Assembly: GCF_002155905.1 (NCBI RefSeq)
Contig: NZ_MUMF01000065.1
Span: forward strand, 1-64,000
Source of the DNA: Streptomyces tricolor
GTDB lineage: Bacteria; Actinomycetota; Actinomycetes; Streptomycetales; Streptomycetaceae
Length of the DNA stretch: 64,000 nucleotides
Reading direction: 5' to 3'
Both the position numbers and the translations under genes were made by a program. This document shows, in pieces, positions 7,783 through 16,837 of this stretch (positions are counted from its first letter, which is position 1; each line of letters opens with the position of its first letter). A model generated the notes under the pieces. That model made no database searches. It had not been told where the DNA came from and saw nothing but the letters and a program-made list of their open reading frames with translations.

Positions 7783-9498
7783 ATGGCTCGACACCTCATC
7801 ACCAGCGCCCTTCCGTACATCAACGGGATCAAGCACCTGGGCAACATGGTGGGGTCCATGCTCCCGGCGGACGTGTACTCCCGGTACCTCCGCCAGCGCG
7901 GCCACGACGTCCTGTACATCTGCGCGACCGACGAGCACGGCACCCCCGCCGAGCTGGCCGCCAAGGAGCAGGGCCTCCCGGTCGCCGAGTTCTGCGCCCA
8001 GGCGCACGACGCGCAGAAGGCGGTCTACGACGGCTTCGCGCTGGCCTTCGACTACTTCGGCCGCAGCTCCAGCCCGGAGAACCGCGAGATCACCCAGCAC
8101 TTCGCCCGCAAGCTGAACGAGAACGGCTTCATCGAGGAGCGGGCCATCCGCCAGGTGTACTCGCCCGCCGACGGCCGCTTCCTGCCGGACCGCTACGTCG
8201 AGGGCACCTGCCCCCACTGCGGCTACGACAAGGCCCGCGGCGACCAGTGCGAGAACTGCACCCGCGTCCTGGACCCGACCGACCTGATCAACCCGCGCAG
8301 CGCGATCTCCGGCTCCACGGACCTGGAGGTCCGTGAGACCAAGCACCTCTTCCTGCTCCAGTCCAAGCTCCAGCACGAGGTCGAGCAGTGGGTCGCCCGG
8401 CACGAGGCGGACTGGCCGCAGCTGGCCTCCTCCATCGCCCGCAAGTGGCTGAACGAGGGCCTGCACGACCGGGCGATCACCCGCGACCTGGACTGGGGCG
8501 TCCCGGTCCCGGCGGACACCTGGCCGGAGCTGGCGGCCGAGGGCAAGGTCTTCTACGTCTGGTTCGACGCCCCGATCGAGTACATCGGCGCGACGAAGGA
8601 GTGGGCCGACCAGGACCCGGAGAACCGGGACTGGAAGGCGTGGTGGTACGACGCCGACGAGACCGTCCGCTACACCGAGTTCATGGCCAAGGACAACGTC
8701 CCCTTCCACACCGTCATGTTCCCAGCCACCGAGCTGGGCGTGCGCGAGCCGTGGAAGAAGGTCGACTACGTCAAGGCGTTCAACTGGCTGACGTACTACG
8801 GCGGCAAGTTCTCCACCTCGCAGAAGCGGGGCGTCTTCACCGACCAGGCCCTGGACATCCTGCCCGCCGACTACTGGCGCTACTTCCTGATCGCCAACGC
8901 CCCCGAGTCGGACGACTCGTCCTTCACCTGGGAGCACTTCACCGCCACGGTGAACAAGGACCTGGCCGACACCCTCGGCAACTTCGTCAACCGCGTGCTG
9001 TCCTTCAGCAAGAAGCGGTTCGGCGAGGAGGTCCCGGCCGGCGGCGAGCCCGGCGAGGCGGAGGCACGGCTCGGCGAGGAGATCGCCCGCCTGCTCGCCG
9101 AGTACGAGGAGCAGATGGAGGCGCTCCAGTTCCGCAAGGCCGCCGCGGCCCTGCGGGCCCTGTGGTCGGCCGGCAACTCCTACCTGGAGGAGAAGGCCCC
9201 CTGGCTGGAGATCAAGACGAACAAGGAGGGCGCGGCCCTCACCCTGCGTACGGCGATGAACCTGATCCACCTGTACGCGGTGGTCTCCGAGCCGTTCATC
9301 CCGGCGACCGCGAAGACGATGCGCGAGGCGTTCTCCCTGGCCGACGACACCGCGTCCTGGGTGAGCCGGGACGCGGCGAAGGCCCTGACGTCCGTGCCGG
9401 CCGGCACCCCGTTCACCGTCCCGCCGGTCCTGTTCGCCAAGCTGACCGACGAGGACCTCGCGGCGTACAAGGAGCGCTTCGGCGGCGAGGAGGCCTGA
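7783..9498 (+). CDS. metG: Methionyl-tRNA synthetase
   Basis: This class I aminoacyl-tRNA synthetase has 571 residues and charges tRNA-Met. The HIGH-type signature is [10 protein letters not shown] near the N-terminus. A zinc knuckle [17 protein letters not shown] sits in the connective peptide. The KMSKS-equivalent loop reads [13 protein letters not shown], the KFSTS form known from this MetRS subgroup. The anticodon-binding helical domain occupies roughly residues 390-560, and there is no C-terminal tRNA-binding EMAP domain. I chose ATG 7783 ([12 protein letters not shown]) because it places the Rossmann start correctly and has GGGAG 9 nt upstream; the upstream in-frame extension has no family similarity. 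A TACGAT -10 candidate lies at 7737-7742. Confidence 0.95.
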   Translation: MARHLITSALPYINGIKHLGNMVGSMLPADVYSRYLRQRGHDVLYICATDEHGTPAELAAKEQGLPVAEFCAQAHDAQKAVYDGFALAFDYFGRSSSPENREITQHFARKLNENGFIEERAIRQVYSPADGRFLPDRYVEGTCPHCGYDKARGDQCENCTRVLDPTDLINPRSAISGSTDLEVRETKHLFLLQSKLQHEVEQWVARHEADWPQLASSIARKWLNEGLHDRAITRDLDWGVPVPADTWPELAAEGKVFYVWFDAPIEYIGATKEWADQDPENRDWKAWWYDADETVRYTEFMAKDNVPFHTVMFPATELGVREPWKKVDYVKAFNWLTYYGGKFSTSQKRGVFTDQALDILPADYWRYFLIANAPESDDSSFTWEHFTATVNKDLADTLGNFVNRVLSFSKKRFGEEVPAGGEPGEAEARLGEEIARLLAEYEEQMEALQFRKAAAALRALWSAGNSYLEEKAPWLEIKTNKEGAALTLRTAMNLIHLYAVVSEPFIPATAKTMREAFSLADDTASWVSRDAAKALTSVPAGTPFTVPPVLFAKLTDEDLAAYKERFGGEEA

Positions 9499-9529
9499 CC
9501 GCGCCGCACTGACGCACTGAGGCACGCCT

Positions 9530-9560
9530 GAGGGCGCCGAGCATCCCGCTCGGCGCCCTC
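9530..9560. terminator. Bidirectional terminator between metG and pectate lyase gene
   Basis: The arms GAGGGCGCCGAGC and GCTCGGCGCCCTC form a perfect 13-bp stem with an ATCCC loop. The hairpin lies between convergent genes. Confidence 0.88.
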
Positions 9561-9576
9561 CGTCGTTCCCGGCCGG

Positions 9577-10920
9577 TTACTTCAGCACGCCGGCGCCGGT
9601 CGTGCTCGCCAGTTCCGCCGGCAGGTTCTTCGCCGACGCCTGGAGGCCCGCGGTGAGGGTCGGCTTCCAGTTCACCGTCGTCCCGATCTTCTTCGACGAC
9701 GCGGCGTTGTAGGCGGCGACCAGGTCGGTCACCGTGCCGTTGACCAGGTTGCCGCTGCCCGCGACGGAGCCTGTGCCGTCGCCGCTGAGCAGCTTGGCGA
9801 CCTTGCCGCCGGACGGCACCGTCCAGTGGTTGGCCTCCGCCACGACCTGGGCCTTCGCACGGGAGTTGATGCTGTACTGGGGCGCGTAGCCGTTGACGGT
9901 CGTCGTGTCGTACACGTTGTTGTAGAGGTGGATCTGGCCGAGGCGGGCCAGAGGGGCGCGCTGGACGATGCCCTTCCACACGTTGTGGTGGATCGAGACG
10001 CGCAGCTTGCCGGTGCTGTCCTTGTCGCTGCTGCCGATCAGCATCGTCTTGTCGTGGTCGGTGAACCGGTTGCGTTCGACGGTCACCAGGTCGGAGCCCT
10101 TGGTGATGTCGAGGGCGCCGTCGTGGATCTGGTACTCGCGGCCGAAGTACGTCGGGTTCGCCTTGTCGAAGTGCGGCGCGTCGGTGAACGTGTTGTGGTC
10201 CGCCCAGACGTGGGTCGCTCCGCGCAGGCTGACCGAGTCGTAGGCGGAGTTCCAGTTGCCGTCGTCGCCGTCGGTCGGGTCCCACTGCGGGAAGCAGTCC
10301 TCGGTGGCGGAGAAGGTCAGGTTGCGGACGATGACGTTGTCCACGTTCTGGATCTGGAGCATGCCGCCGGTGATCCCGGCGTCGGTGCCGGGCACGCCCA
10401 CGATGCTGGTGTTGGCCGGCACCTTGAACACGATGTTCTTCGCCTGCCTGTCCTGGGCGGCGGCGCGGGCCTTCTCCTGGGTGCCGGAGGGCAGCTTGGA
10501 GCGGCCGTAGGTGGCCGGGTCGTAGGCCTTGAGGTAGGCCGACAGCGAGTAGCCGGTGCCGGACGCGTAGTCGGCGCAGGTCAGCTTTCTGCCGCTGTCG
10601 TCGGTGTTGGCGTCGATCGTGCCCTTGACCTTGATGATGCGGGGCGTGGTGTCGGAGGCCGAACCCAGCGCCTTCACGAGCTGGGCCCGGGTGGAGACGG
10701 TGAAGGTGTGCGCGGAGTCGGCCTTCGCGCCGCCGGTGGTCCCCGTGCCGGAGGCGGCCCAGCCGTCCTTGGCGGCGAGGGTCTGGTGGTACAGGTCGAC
10801 GCCGTCGGCGTTCGCGTTCATCACGAACACCCCGGCACCGACACCCGCGGCCACGACGGCGGCGGACACGGCGAGGGTGCGCCGCTTGCGGAGGGACCGG
10901 CGGTGGGAGGGAGCTGCCAC
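9577..10920 (-). CDS. Secreted pectate lyase, polysaccharide lyase family 1
   Basis: The 447-residue protein starts with an n-region rich in Arg/Lys and a hydrophobic h-region ending VFVMNANA-DG, a Sec signal peptide. The parallel beta-helix signatures of PL1 follow: NVIVRNLTFSATEDCFPQWD, the WADHNTFTDAPHF calcium/vWiDH region, and VSIHHNVWKGIVQRAPLARLGQIHLYNNVYD, which includes the catalytic Arg. The enzyme cleaves polygalacturonate by beta-elimination outside the cell, consistent with plant-debris degradation. GTG 10920 is preceded by AAGGA at suitable spacing. It is monocistronic and bounded by a terminator on its 3' side. Confidence 0.87.
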   Translation of the reverse strand: MAAPSHRRSLRKRRTLAVSAAVVAAGVGAGVFVMNANADGVDLYHQTLAAKDGWAASGTGTTGGAKADSAHTFTVSTRAQLVKALGSASDTTPRIIKVKGTIDANTDDSGRKLTCADYASGTGYSLSAYLKAYDPATYGRSKLPSGTQEKARAAAQDRQAKNIVFKVPANTSIVGVPGTDAGITGGMLQIQNVDNVIVRNLTFSATEDCFPQWDPTDGDDGNWNSAYDSVSLRGATHVWADHNTFTDAPHFDKANPTYFGREYQIHDGALDITKGSDLVTVERNRFTDHDKTMLIGSSDKDSTGKLRVSIHHNVWKGIVQRAPLARLGQIHLYNNVYDTTTVNGYAPQYSINSRAKAQVVAEANHWTVPSGGKVAKLLSGDGTGSVAGSGNLVNGTVTDLVAAYNAASSKKIGTTVNWKPTLTAGLQASAKNLPAELASTTGAGVLK

Positions 10921-11067
10921 GGAGGAGTCCTTAAGGGTCTGTCGAACATGCCTTACGTCCCCTCAGTGGCCGCCGCCCGGGGGGACGTTGCCGCCCGCCG
11001 CGAGAATTTCTCCGGGCGGCCCGGTCGGGCGTCGCGCGGCAGGGGCGGGAAGCCGGAAAATCTTCCC

Positions 11068-11778
11068 GTGGACATCCCCGAACCCCATCGCCGGCTGCTC
11101 GCGGACGTCGTCCCGGCCGGCGGGCCGTACGGTCTGGTGCTGGCCGGCGGCTACGCCCTCCAGGCGCACGGACTGCTCCGCCGCCCGCACGCCAACCTCG
11201 ACCTCGCCACCGAGAGCGCCGAGCCCATGGAGCAGCTCGCCGGTGCCGTGGGCGCGGCCCTGGAGGCGCGGGGGCGGCGGGTGCGGACCGGCGCGGTCAC
11301 CGCGCTCACCGCACAGCTGACGGTCACCGACCCGCCGACCGGCGATCCGTGCGCGCTCGCGCTGCACAAGGAGGCGTTCTGGCAGCCGCCGGAACTCACC
11401 GCGTACGGCCCGGCCCTCTCCCTGGCGGACGCCGTCGGTACGAAGATCCGGGCCCTGTACGACCGGGGAGCGGCCGTCGACCTCATCGACGCGCAGGCCT
11501 GCGCGGCCCGCTTCTCCCTGCCCGACCTGGAGGAACTGGGCCGCCGGCACGCCCACGACCCGTTCGACCTGCCCACCCTCCAGTCCCGGCTGACGGGCAC
11601 GGACTTCTACTCCGACGGGGACTTCCTCCGGTACGGCCTGGACGAGGCCGGGGTCGTCGCCCTGCGCGCCTGGGCCCAGCACTGGTCCGACGACATCGCC
11701 GAACGGCTCCTGGAGGACGGCGCGTCCCCGGACACCGCGGCGGAGGAGGCCGACGAGACCGGTGCGCAGGGCGACTGA
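11068..11778 (+). CDS. Nucleotidyltransferase-like protein (AbiEii-type fold)
   Basis: The reading from GTG 11068 gives 236 residues; ATG 10948 would give 276. The nucleotidyltransferase core is suggested by LVLAGGYALQAHGLLRRPHANLDLATE, which matches the GG...R...DLD pattern of AbiEii/AbiGii-type proteins. Later comes the helical region LADAVGTKIRALYDRGAAVDLID, typical of the family. The first metal-binding Asp appears to be Asn (NLDL rather than DLDL), so catalytic activity is uncertain. No cognate AbiEi-like antitoxin lies beside it, so this is probably not an abortive-infection pair. It ends 6 bp before the convergent dioxygenase gene. Confidence 0.6.
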   Translation: MDIPEPHRRLLADVVPAGGPYGLVLAGGYALQAHGLLRRPHANLDLATESAEPMEQLAGAVGAALEARGRRVRTGAVTALTAQLTVTDPPTGDPCALALHKEAFWQPPELTAYGPALSLADAVGTKIRALYDRGAAVDLIDAQACAARFSLPDLEELGRRHAHDPFDLPTLQSRLTGTDFYSDGDFLRYGLDEAGVVALRAWAQHWSDDIAERLLEDGASPDTAAEEADETGAQGD

Positions 11779-11784
11779 GCCGGA

Positions 11785-12663
11785 TCAGCCGCCGTCGTGC
11801 GTCGCGTCCGGGGCCACGCCCAGGGTGAGCCGGGCCCGGACACCGCGCGCGATGTGCCTGCGGTCGTACGCCAGGTGCAGCAGGCCGCCCGCGGACCCGT
11901 TGCCCGGGTAGATGGTGTCCTCGTCGAGCGTGGTGCGGGGGGCGGTGTTCGTGGAGTACGGCTCGACGGCCTCCGTCAGCAGCACCGCCTGCTCGGCGAA
12001 GAACAGCTGCCCGGTGTGGCAGGTGCGGCCGCCGTCGTACCCGGCGTCCGTCCAGGCGCCGTCGACGTGCACCTTGACGTGGATGTGCACACAGCGGCCC
12101 TGGTACCAGCCGGGGAAGACGGTCCGGAAGGTGACGTACCCGCGCCGGTCGGTGCGCCAGGTGCCGCGCAGATAGCGGCTGTCGTCGGTGGGCTCCTGGT
12201 GGCCGCCCGGGCCGCCGGGGCCGCCGGAGGGGGGCGCACCCGTGGGGGTGCCCGTCGGGGTTCCGCCCGGGGCCGGGCCGCCGCCACCGCCTCCGCCGCT
12301 GCCGGACGCCTCGTACCCGGAGTAGACGCCCACCGCGTTGCAGTGCCAGATGTCCACGGCCGCGTCCTTCAGCGGCCGGCACGTCTCCGCGTCGATCACC
12401 TTGAGCCGCAGGACGAGGGGGATCCCCTCCTGGTCCTCGGTGACGTCCTGCCGGATCCTGTCGGCGTCGATGTAGTAGGGGCCCTCGACGGTCTCGGAGG
12501 TCAGCGTGTAGCAGGTGTCCGCCGTGCCGCCGTCCTCCGCCGACGCGTCGACGGCCAGGGCGCCGCCGAGCCCCAGGGCCACCGCGCCCGCTCCGCCCGC
12601 CATGAGCACCGTACGACGGGTGAGGTCATGGCTCGTGCCGTTGTCTTCGGGGGTGTCAGTCAT
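11785..12663 (-). CDS. Tat-exported intradiol dioxygenase-like protein
   Basis: The protein has 292 residues. The N-terminus carries a twin-arginine signal (LTRRTVLMAGGAGAVAL) ending around ASAED. The mature part has the intradiol ring-cleavage dioxygenase fold. The candidate iron ligands are Tyr in VDIWHCNAVGVYSGY, Tyr in FPGWYQGRC, and the His pair in VHIHVKV. A Gly- and Pro-rich insertion of about 40 residues interrupts the domain after the first ligand region (around residues 120-160). Exported members of this family act on aromatic compounds outside the cell; the substrate is unknown. The gene is convergent with the nucleotidyltransferase gene and downstream of aspS. Confidence 0.78.
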   Translation of the reverse strand: MTDTPEDNGTSHDLTRRTVLMAGGAGAVALGLGGALAVDASAEDGGTADTCYTLTSETVEGPYYIDADRIRQDVTEDQEGIPLVLRLKVIDAETCRPLKDAAVDIWHCNAVGVYSGYEASGSGGGGGGGPAPGGTPTGTPTGAPPSGGPGGPGGHQEPTDDSRYLRGTWRTDRRGYVTFRTVFPGWYQGRCVHIHVKVHVDGAWTDAGYDGGRTCHTGQLFFAEQAVLLTEAVEPYSTNTAPRTTLDEDTIYPGNGSAGGLLHLAYDRRHIARGVRARLTLGVAPDATHDGG

Positions 12664-12712
12664 GGGCCGGGACCGTAGGGGCGGAACCTGTCACCGAGCC
12701 CGGAGACGGCTG

Positions 12713-12756
12713 TGCGCGCCGATCGTCAAGAGCGTGTCCGGACAGATCGGCGCGCA
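12713..12756 (-). terminator. Terminator hairpin downstream of aspS
   Basis: TGCGCGCCGATC (12713-12724) pairs perfectly with GATCGGCGCGCA (12745-12756) around a 20-nt loop. It lies between aspS and the dioxygenase gene, both on the minus strand. Confidence 0.7.
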
Positions 12757-12771
12757 CGGCCGGGTGGTGCC

Positions 12772-14535
12772 CTACTTCGGCTGCGGCTTGCGGATGGTCA
12801 GGTGCAGCTCGCGCAGGCGGGACTCGTCCAGCTCGGTCGGGGCGCCCATCATCAGGTCCTGGGCGTTGCCGTTGAGCGGGAAGGCGATCGTCTCGCGGAT
12901 GTTCGGCTCGTCCGCGAGGAGCATGACGATACGGTCCACGCCCGGGGCGATGCCGCCGTGCGGCGGGGCGCCGAAGCGGAACGCGCGGAGCATGCCCGCG
13001 AACTTCTCCTCGACGGTCTCCCGGTCGTAGCCCGCGATCTCGAAGGCCTTGAGCATGATCTCCGGGTCGTGGTTCCGGATCGCGCCGGAGGACAGCTCGA
13101 CGCCGTTGCAGACGATGTCGTACTGCCAGCCCAGGATGTCCAGCGGGTCCTGGGTCTCCAGTGCCTCCAGCCCGCCCTGCGGCATCGAGAAGGGGTTGTG
13201 GGAGAAGTCGATCCCGCCGGTCTCCTCGTCCTTCTCGTACATCGGGAAGTCGACGATCCAGCAGAAGCGGAAGACGCCCTCCTCGAAGTGGCCGGCGCGC
13301 TTGGCCGCCTCGACGCGGACCGCGCCCATGATCTTCGAGACCTCGTCGTACTCGCCCGCGCCGAAGAAGACGGCGTGGCCGGGGGCCAGGGAGAGGCGCT
13401 TGGTCAGCTCCGCGACGTTCGCCTCGGTGAGGAACTTCGCGATCGGGCCGGACAGCGAGCCGTCCTCGCCGACGCGCACCCAGGCCAGGCCCTTGGCGCC
13501 CTGCTCGACGGCGTACTCACCGAGCTGGTCGAAGAACTTGCGGGGCTGCGCGGAGACGTCCGGCACCGGCAGCGCGCGCACGTGCTTGCCCGCGAAGGCC
13601 TTGAACTCCGAGCCCTCGAAGACGTCGGTGATGTCCACCAGCTCCAGCTTGGCGCGCAGGTCCGGCTTGTCGGAGCCGTACTTCAGCATCGCCTCGCGGA
13701 ACGGGATGCGCGGGAACGGCGAGGTGACGTGCCGGCCGCCGCCGAACTCCTCGAACAGCTCCGTCATGAGCTTCTCGATCGGCTGGAAGACGTCCTCCTG
13801 CTCGACGAAGCTCATCTCGACGTCGAGCTGGTAGAACTCACCCGGCGAGCGGTCCGCGCGGGCGTCCTCGTCGCGGAAGCAGGGCGCGATCTGGAAGTAG
13901 CGGTCGAAGCCCGAGATCATCAGCAGCTGCTTGAACTGCTGCGGGGCCTGCGGCAGCGCGTAGAACTTGCCGGGGTGCACCCGGGAGGGGACCACGTAGT
14001 CGCGGGCGCCCTCGGGGGAGGTGGCGGACAGGATCGGCGTCGCCATCTCGTTGAAGCCCATCGCCGCCATCTTCTGGCGGATCGCCGAGATCACGGCCGT
14101 ACGCAGCATGATGTTGCGGTGCATGCGCTCGCGGCGCAGGTCGAGGAAGCGGTACTCCAGGCGCCGCTCCTCGTTGACCCCGTCCTCGGTGTTGATGGTG
14201 AAGGGCAGCGGCTGGGCCGCGCCGAGCAGCTCGACCTCGGAGACCTCGACCTCGACCTCACCCGTGGGCAGGTCGGGGTTCACGTTCTCGGTTCCACGTG
14301 AAACAACGCGGCCGTCGACGCGGACCGAGGACTCCTTGGAGATCTTGTCCAGGGCCTCGTACGCCGGGGTGCCGGGGCGGGCGACCAGCTGCGTGATGCC
14401 GTAGTGGTCGCGCAGATCGATGAAGAGGATGCCGCCCAGGTCGCGCCGATTGTGCAGCCAGCCACTCAGCCGGACGTCGGTGCCGACGTCAGAAGCGCGG
14501 AGCTGGCCGCAGGTGTGGGACCTGTACCGATGCAT
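12772..14535 (-). CDS. aspS: Aspartyl-tRNA synthetase
   Basis: This class II synthetase of bacterial type has 587 residues. The N-terminal OB fold for anticodon binding includes [20 protein letters not shown]. Motif 2 is seen in [19 protein letters not shown], and motif 3 in [21 protein letters not shown]. The GAD insertion domain of bacterial AspRS lies between (about 285-410). It charges tRNA-Asp; many actinobacterial enzymes also misacylate tRNA-Asn for GatCAB, which cannot be decided here. The start ATG 14535 ([12 protein letters not shown]) matches the family. A parS-type ParB site lies inside the coding sequence at 14291-14304. Confidence 0.95.
   Translation of the reverse strand: MHRYRSHTCGQLRASDVGTDVRLSGWLHNRRDLGGILFIDLRDHYGITQLVARPGTPAYEALDKISKESSVRVDGRVVSRGTENVNPDLPTGEVEVEVSEVELLGAAQPLPFTINTEDGVNEERRLEYRFLDLRRERMHRNIMLRTAVISAIRQKMAAMGFNEMATPILSATSPEGARDYVVPSRVHPGKFYALPQAPQQFKQLLMISGFDRYFQIAPCFRDEDARADRSPGEFYQLDVEMSFVEQEDVFQPIEKLMTELFEEFGGGRHVTSPFPRIPFREAMLKYGSDKPDLRAKLELVDITDVFEGSEFKAFAGKHVRALPVPDVSAQPRKFFDQLGEYAVEQGAKGLAWVRVGEDGSLSGPIAKFLTEANVAELTKRLSLAPGHAVFFGAGEYDEVSKIMGAVRVEAAKRAGHFEEGVFRFCWIVDFPMYEKDEETGGIDFSHNPFSMPQGGLEALETQDPLDILGWQYDIVCNGVELSSGAIRNHDPEIMLKAFEIAGYDRETVEEKFAGMLRAFRFGAPPHGGIAPGVDRIVMLLADEPNIRETIAFPLNGNAQDLMMGAPTELDESRLRELHLTIRKPQPK
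14291..14304. other. parS: parS centromere site inside aspS
   Basis: GTTCCACGTGAAAC equals, on the other strand, GTTTCACGTGGAAC. It fits the Streptomyces ParB-binding consensus GTTTCACGTGRAAC. Such sites cluster around oriC and seed ParB spreading for chromosome segregation during sporulation. Confidence 0.75.
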
Positions 14536-14689
14536 CGTCGTTCATCCAGTCTTTGCGGATCGGGTGTCGCCAGGCGGGTACGGCCTAGGCCACCCCAAGG
14601 GTACCGGGCACCCCCCGCTCGGTTCCCCACCATTACCACTCGGTCGCCTACGGTGGCAGGCATCGGTCACATCTCCCTAAAGTAGGGCA

Positions 14690-16837
14690 ATGCGCACAGG
14701 CGAGCCTCTGCCGTCCGTCGGCGACGTCCTCGCCGCCCTCGCGACCGGGCTCTGGCACTGGGACACGGCCACCGGACTGGTCACCGTGGACGCGGAGGCG
14801 GCGCGGCTGCTCGGCCTGCCCCCGGAGCCGGCCACCCTCACCGAGGCCCAGACCCGGGCCCGGTTCCACCCGGTCGACTGGAACGAGATCACCGGCGTGG
14901 TGCGGCTGGCGGTCGCCGAGGGCACCCTCGCCGAGGTACGCATCCGGATCATGGACGGCGACGGCAAGATCGTGCGGGTCGTCCGCAGCCGCTCGAAGCC
15001 GTCGTACGACCCCGAGCGGCAGGCGTACGAGCTGATCGGCACCCTCCAGGAGGTGACCGAGCCGGCCCCCGGCACGGCAGCGGCCCGCAGCGCGGTCACC
15101 GGGGACTGGCGGCGCTCCCGGGAGGCGTTCCTGCTGGACGCCGGCCGGGCGCTGGCGGAGGCCCGGTCCACGGCCGAGGTGCTGCGGGTGGCCGGCGGTC
15201 TGTCGATGCCGGGGTTCTCCCCGGACGGGCTCGTGGTCTTCGGCGTCCAGGGCGACCGGCTGACGATCACCGGCCAGCACGGGCACCAGCCCGCCGACAT
15301 GAACCCCTTCTCCGACATGCCGCTGGACACCCCCTACCCGGCCGCCGACGTCGTCCGCACCGGGCGGGCCGTCTACCTGTCCTCCCCGGAGCAGTACAAG
15401 GAGCGCTACCCGGTGACCTGGCCGCTCGCCCGGGTCTTCGGGCGCCGCTCGTGGGCGTTCCTGCCGCTGACGGCCGGCGGACGCACGATGGGCGCCTGGA
15501 TGGCCGCCTTCACCTACCCGGTGGCCTTCACCCCGGACGAGCGCGCGGTGCTGACCACGGTCGCCCGGATGCTCGCCCAGGCGCTGTCCCGCGCCGGTGC
15601 CGCCGAGTCCGAGCGGGAGCTGACGGAGGGCCTGCAACGCTCCATGCTGCCCTCGCTGGGCCCGGAGATCCCGGGGATGCGGGTGGCCGCCCGGTACATC
15701 CCGACCGGCGGCGGCCTCCAGGTCGGCGGCGACTGGTACGACCTGATCCCGCTCCCCTCCGGCCGGTTCGCGCTGGTCATCGGGGACGTGCAGGGCCACG
15801 ACGTGCGCGCGGCCGGCCTGATGGGCCAGCTGCGGATCGCGCTGCGCGCCTACGCCGCCGAGGGGCACCGCCCGGACGCCGTCCTCTCCCGCGCCTCCCG
15901 CTTCCTGCACGGCGTCACCCACGCCGGCGACGACCCGCCGGCCGACCTGCGCTTCGCGACCTGCCTGTACGTGGAGGCCGACCCGCCGACCGGCAGGCTG
16001 GAGATCGCCCGCGCCGGGCACCCGCACCCGGTGATCCGGATGGCCGACGGCACGGTGATGATGCGGCCGACGGCGGGCGGGCTGCCGCTGGGCATCGACC
16101 CGGACGCCGACTATCCGACGACCCGGTTCACCCTCGAACCCGGCGAGACGCTGATGCTGTGCACCGACGGTCTGATCGAGACCGGCGGGCACGACCTGGA
16201 GAGCGGCTGGCGCAGGCTGCGCGCGACCCTGGAGGACCACGCGGGCGACCTGGAGTCGCTGGCCGACGCGCTGGTGCAGGCCGTGCACGGGCCGTCCTCG
16301 CACCACACCACCGGCCCGCTCGCCGACCGCCGCGAGGACGACATCGCCCTGCTGCTGCTGTGCCGGCCGGGGGACGGCTGCGGCTGCGGCGACGCCGTCG
16401 CGGTACGGCCGCCGGTGCGGCGGACGCTGCTGTCGGTGGCGCAGGACGAGCCCGACCGGATCGCCGAGGCCCGCCAGCACCTGCGCGAGCTGCTGCACGA
16501 CTGGCGCTCGGCCGACCAGGTGGACTCGGCGGTGCTGCTGGTCTCCGAGATGGTCACCAACGTGCTGGTGCACACGGACGCCGACGCGCTGCTGCTCGCG
16601 GAGGTCGTCGGCGAGGGGGCCGGGCGGCGGCTGCGGGTGGAGGTCTTCGACTCCGGCGACGACCTGCCGCACCGGCGCCGCCCCGGCGAACTCGCCTCCT
16701 CCGGCCGCGGCCTGATGCTGATCGAACTCCTCGCGGACGCCTGGGGGGTGGACCCGCGGGGCGAGGGCAAGAGCATCTGGTTCGAGCTCTACGAGCCGGG
16801 GGGCCCGGCGGCCGGCTTGTCGGAGGGGGCGGCGTAG
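14690..16837 (+). CDS. PAS-GAF-SpoIIE phosphatase-HATPase regulatory protein
   Basis: The 715-residue soluble protein has four modules: a PAS sensor (about 10-125), a GAF-like domain (about 150-300), a PP2C/SpoIIE-type Ser phosphatase (about 320-545) and an RsbW-like HATPase kinase domain (about 570-700). The phosphatase metal motifs are GGDWYDLI and VIGDVQGHDV, with RREDDIALLLL at its end. The ATPase has SEMVTNVLVHT and GRGLMLIELLADAWG. Such fusions act on anti-anti-sigma factors in partner switching, with phosphatase and anti-sigma kinase in one chain. It is divergent from aspS. Its last 49 bp overlap the 3' end of the convergent permease gene. Confidence 0.87.
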   Translation: MRTGEPLPSVGDVLAALATGLWHWDTATGLVTVDAEAARLLGLPPEPATLTEAQTRARFHPVDWNEITGVVRLAVAEGTLAEVRIRIMDGDGKIVRVVRSRSKPSYDPERQAYELIGTLQEVTEPAPGTAAARSAVTGDWRRSREAFLLDAGRALAEARSTAEVLRVAGGLSMPGFSPDGLVVFGVQGDRLTITGQHGHQPADMNPFSDMPLDTPYPAADVVRTGRAVYLSSPEQYKERYPVTWPLARVFGRRSWAFLPLTAGGRTMGAWMAAFTYPVAFTPDERAVLTTVARMLAQALSRAGAAESERELTEGLQRSMLPSLGPEIPGMRVAARYIPTGGGLQVGGDWYDLIPLPSGRFALVIGDVQGHDVRAAGLMGQLRIALRAYAAEGHRPDAVLSRASRFLHGVTHAGDDPPADLRFATCLYVEADPPTGRLEIARAGHPHPVIRMADGTVMMRPTAGGLPLGIDPDADYPTTRFTLEPGETLMLCTDGLIETGGHDLESGWRRLRATLEDHAGDLESLADALVQAVHGPSSHHTTGPLADRREDDIALLLLCRPGDGCGCGDAVAVRPPVRRTLLSVAQDEPDRIAEARQHLRELLHDWRSADQVDSAVLLVSEMVTNVLVHTDADALLLAEVVGEGAGRRLRVEVFDSGDDLPHRRRPGELASSGRGLMLIELLADAWGVDPRGEGKSIWFELYEPGGPAAGLSEGAA

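Noticed and set aside
8800-8850. Loss of the KMSKS motif in MetRS
   Set aside because: KFSTS is an accepted form of this loop in one MetRS subgroup, so it is not evidence for inactivity.
9826-11067. Long N-terminal extension of the nucleotidyltransferase frame
   Set aside because: It runs antisense through the pectate lyase gene and has shadow composition; the real start is at 11068 or at most 10948.
11068-11778. AbiE-type toxin-antitoxin system
   Set aside because: No antitoxin partner is adjacent and the first catalytic Asp appears replaced by Asn.
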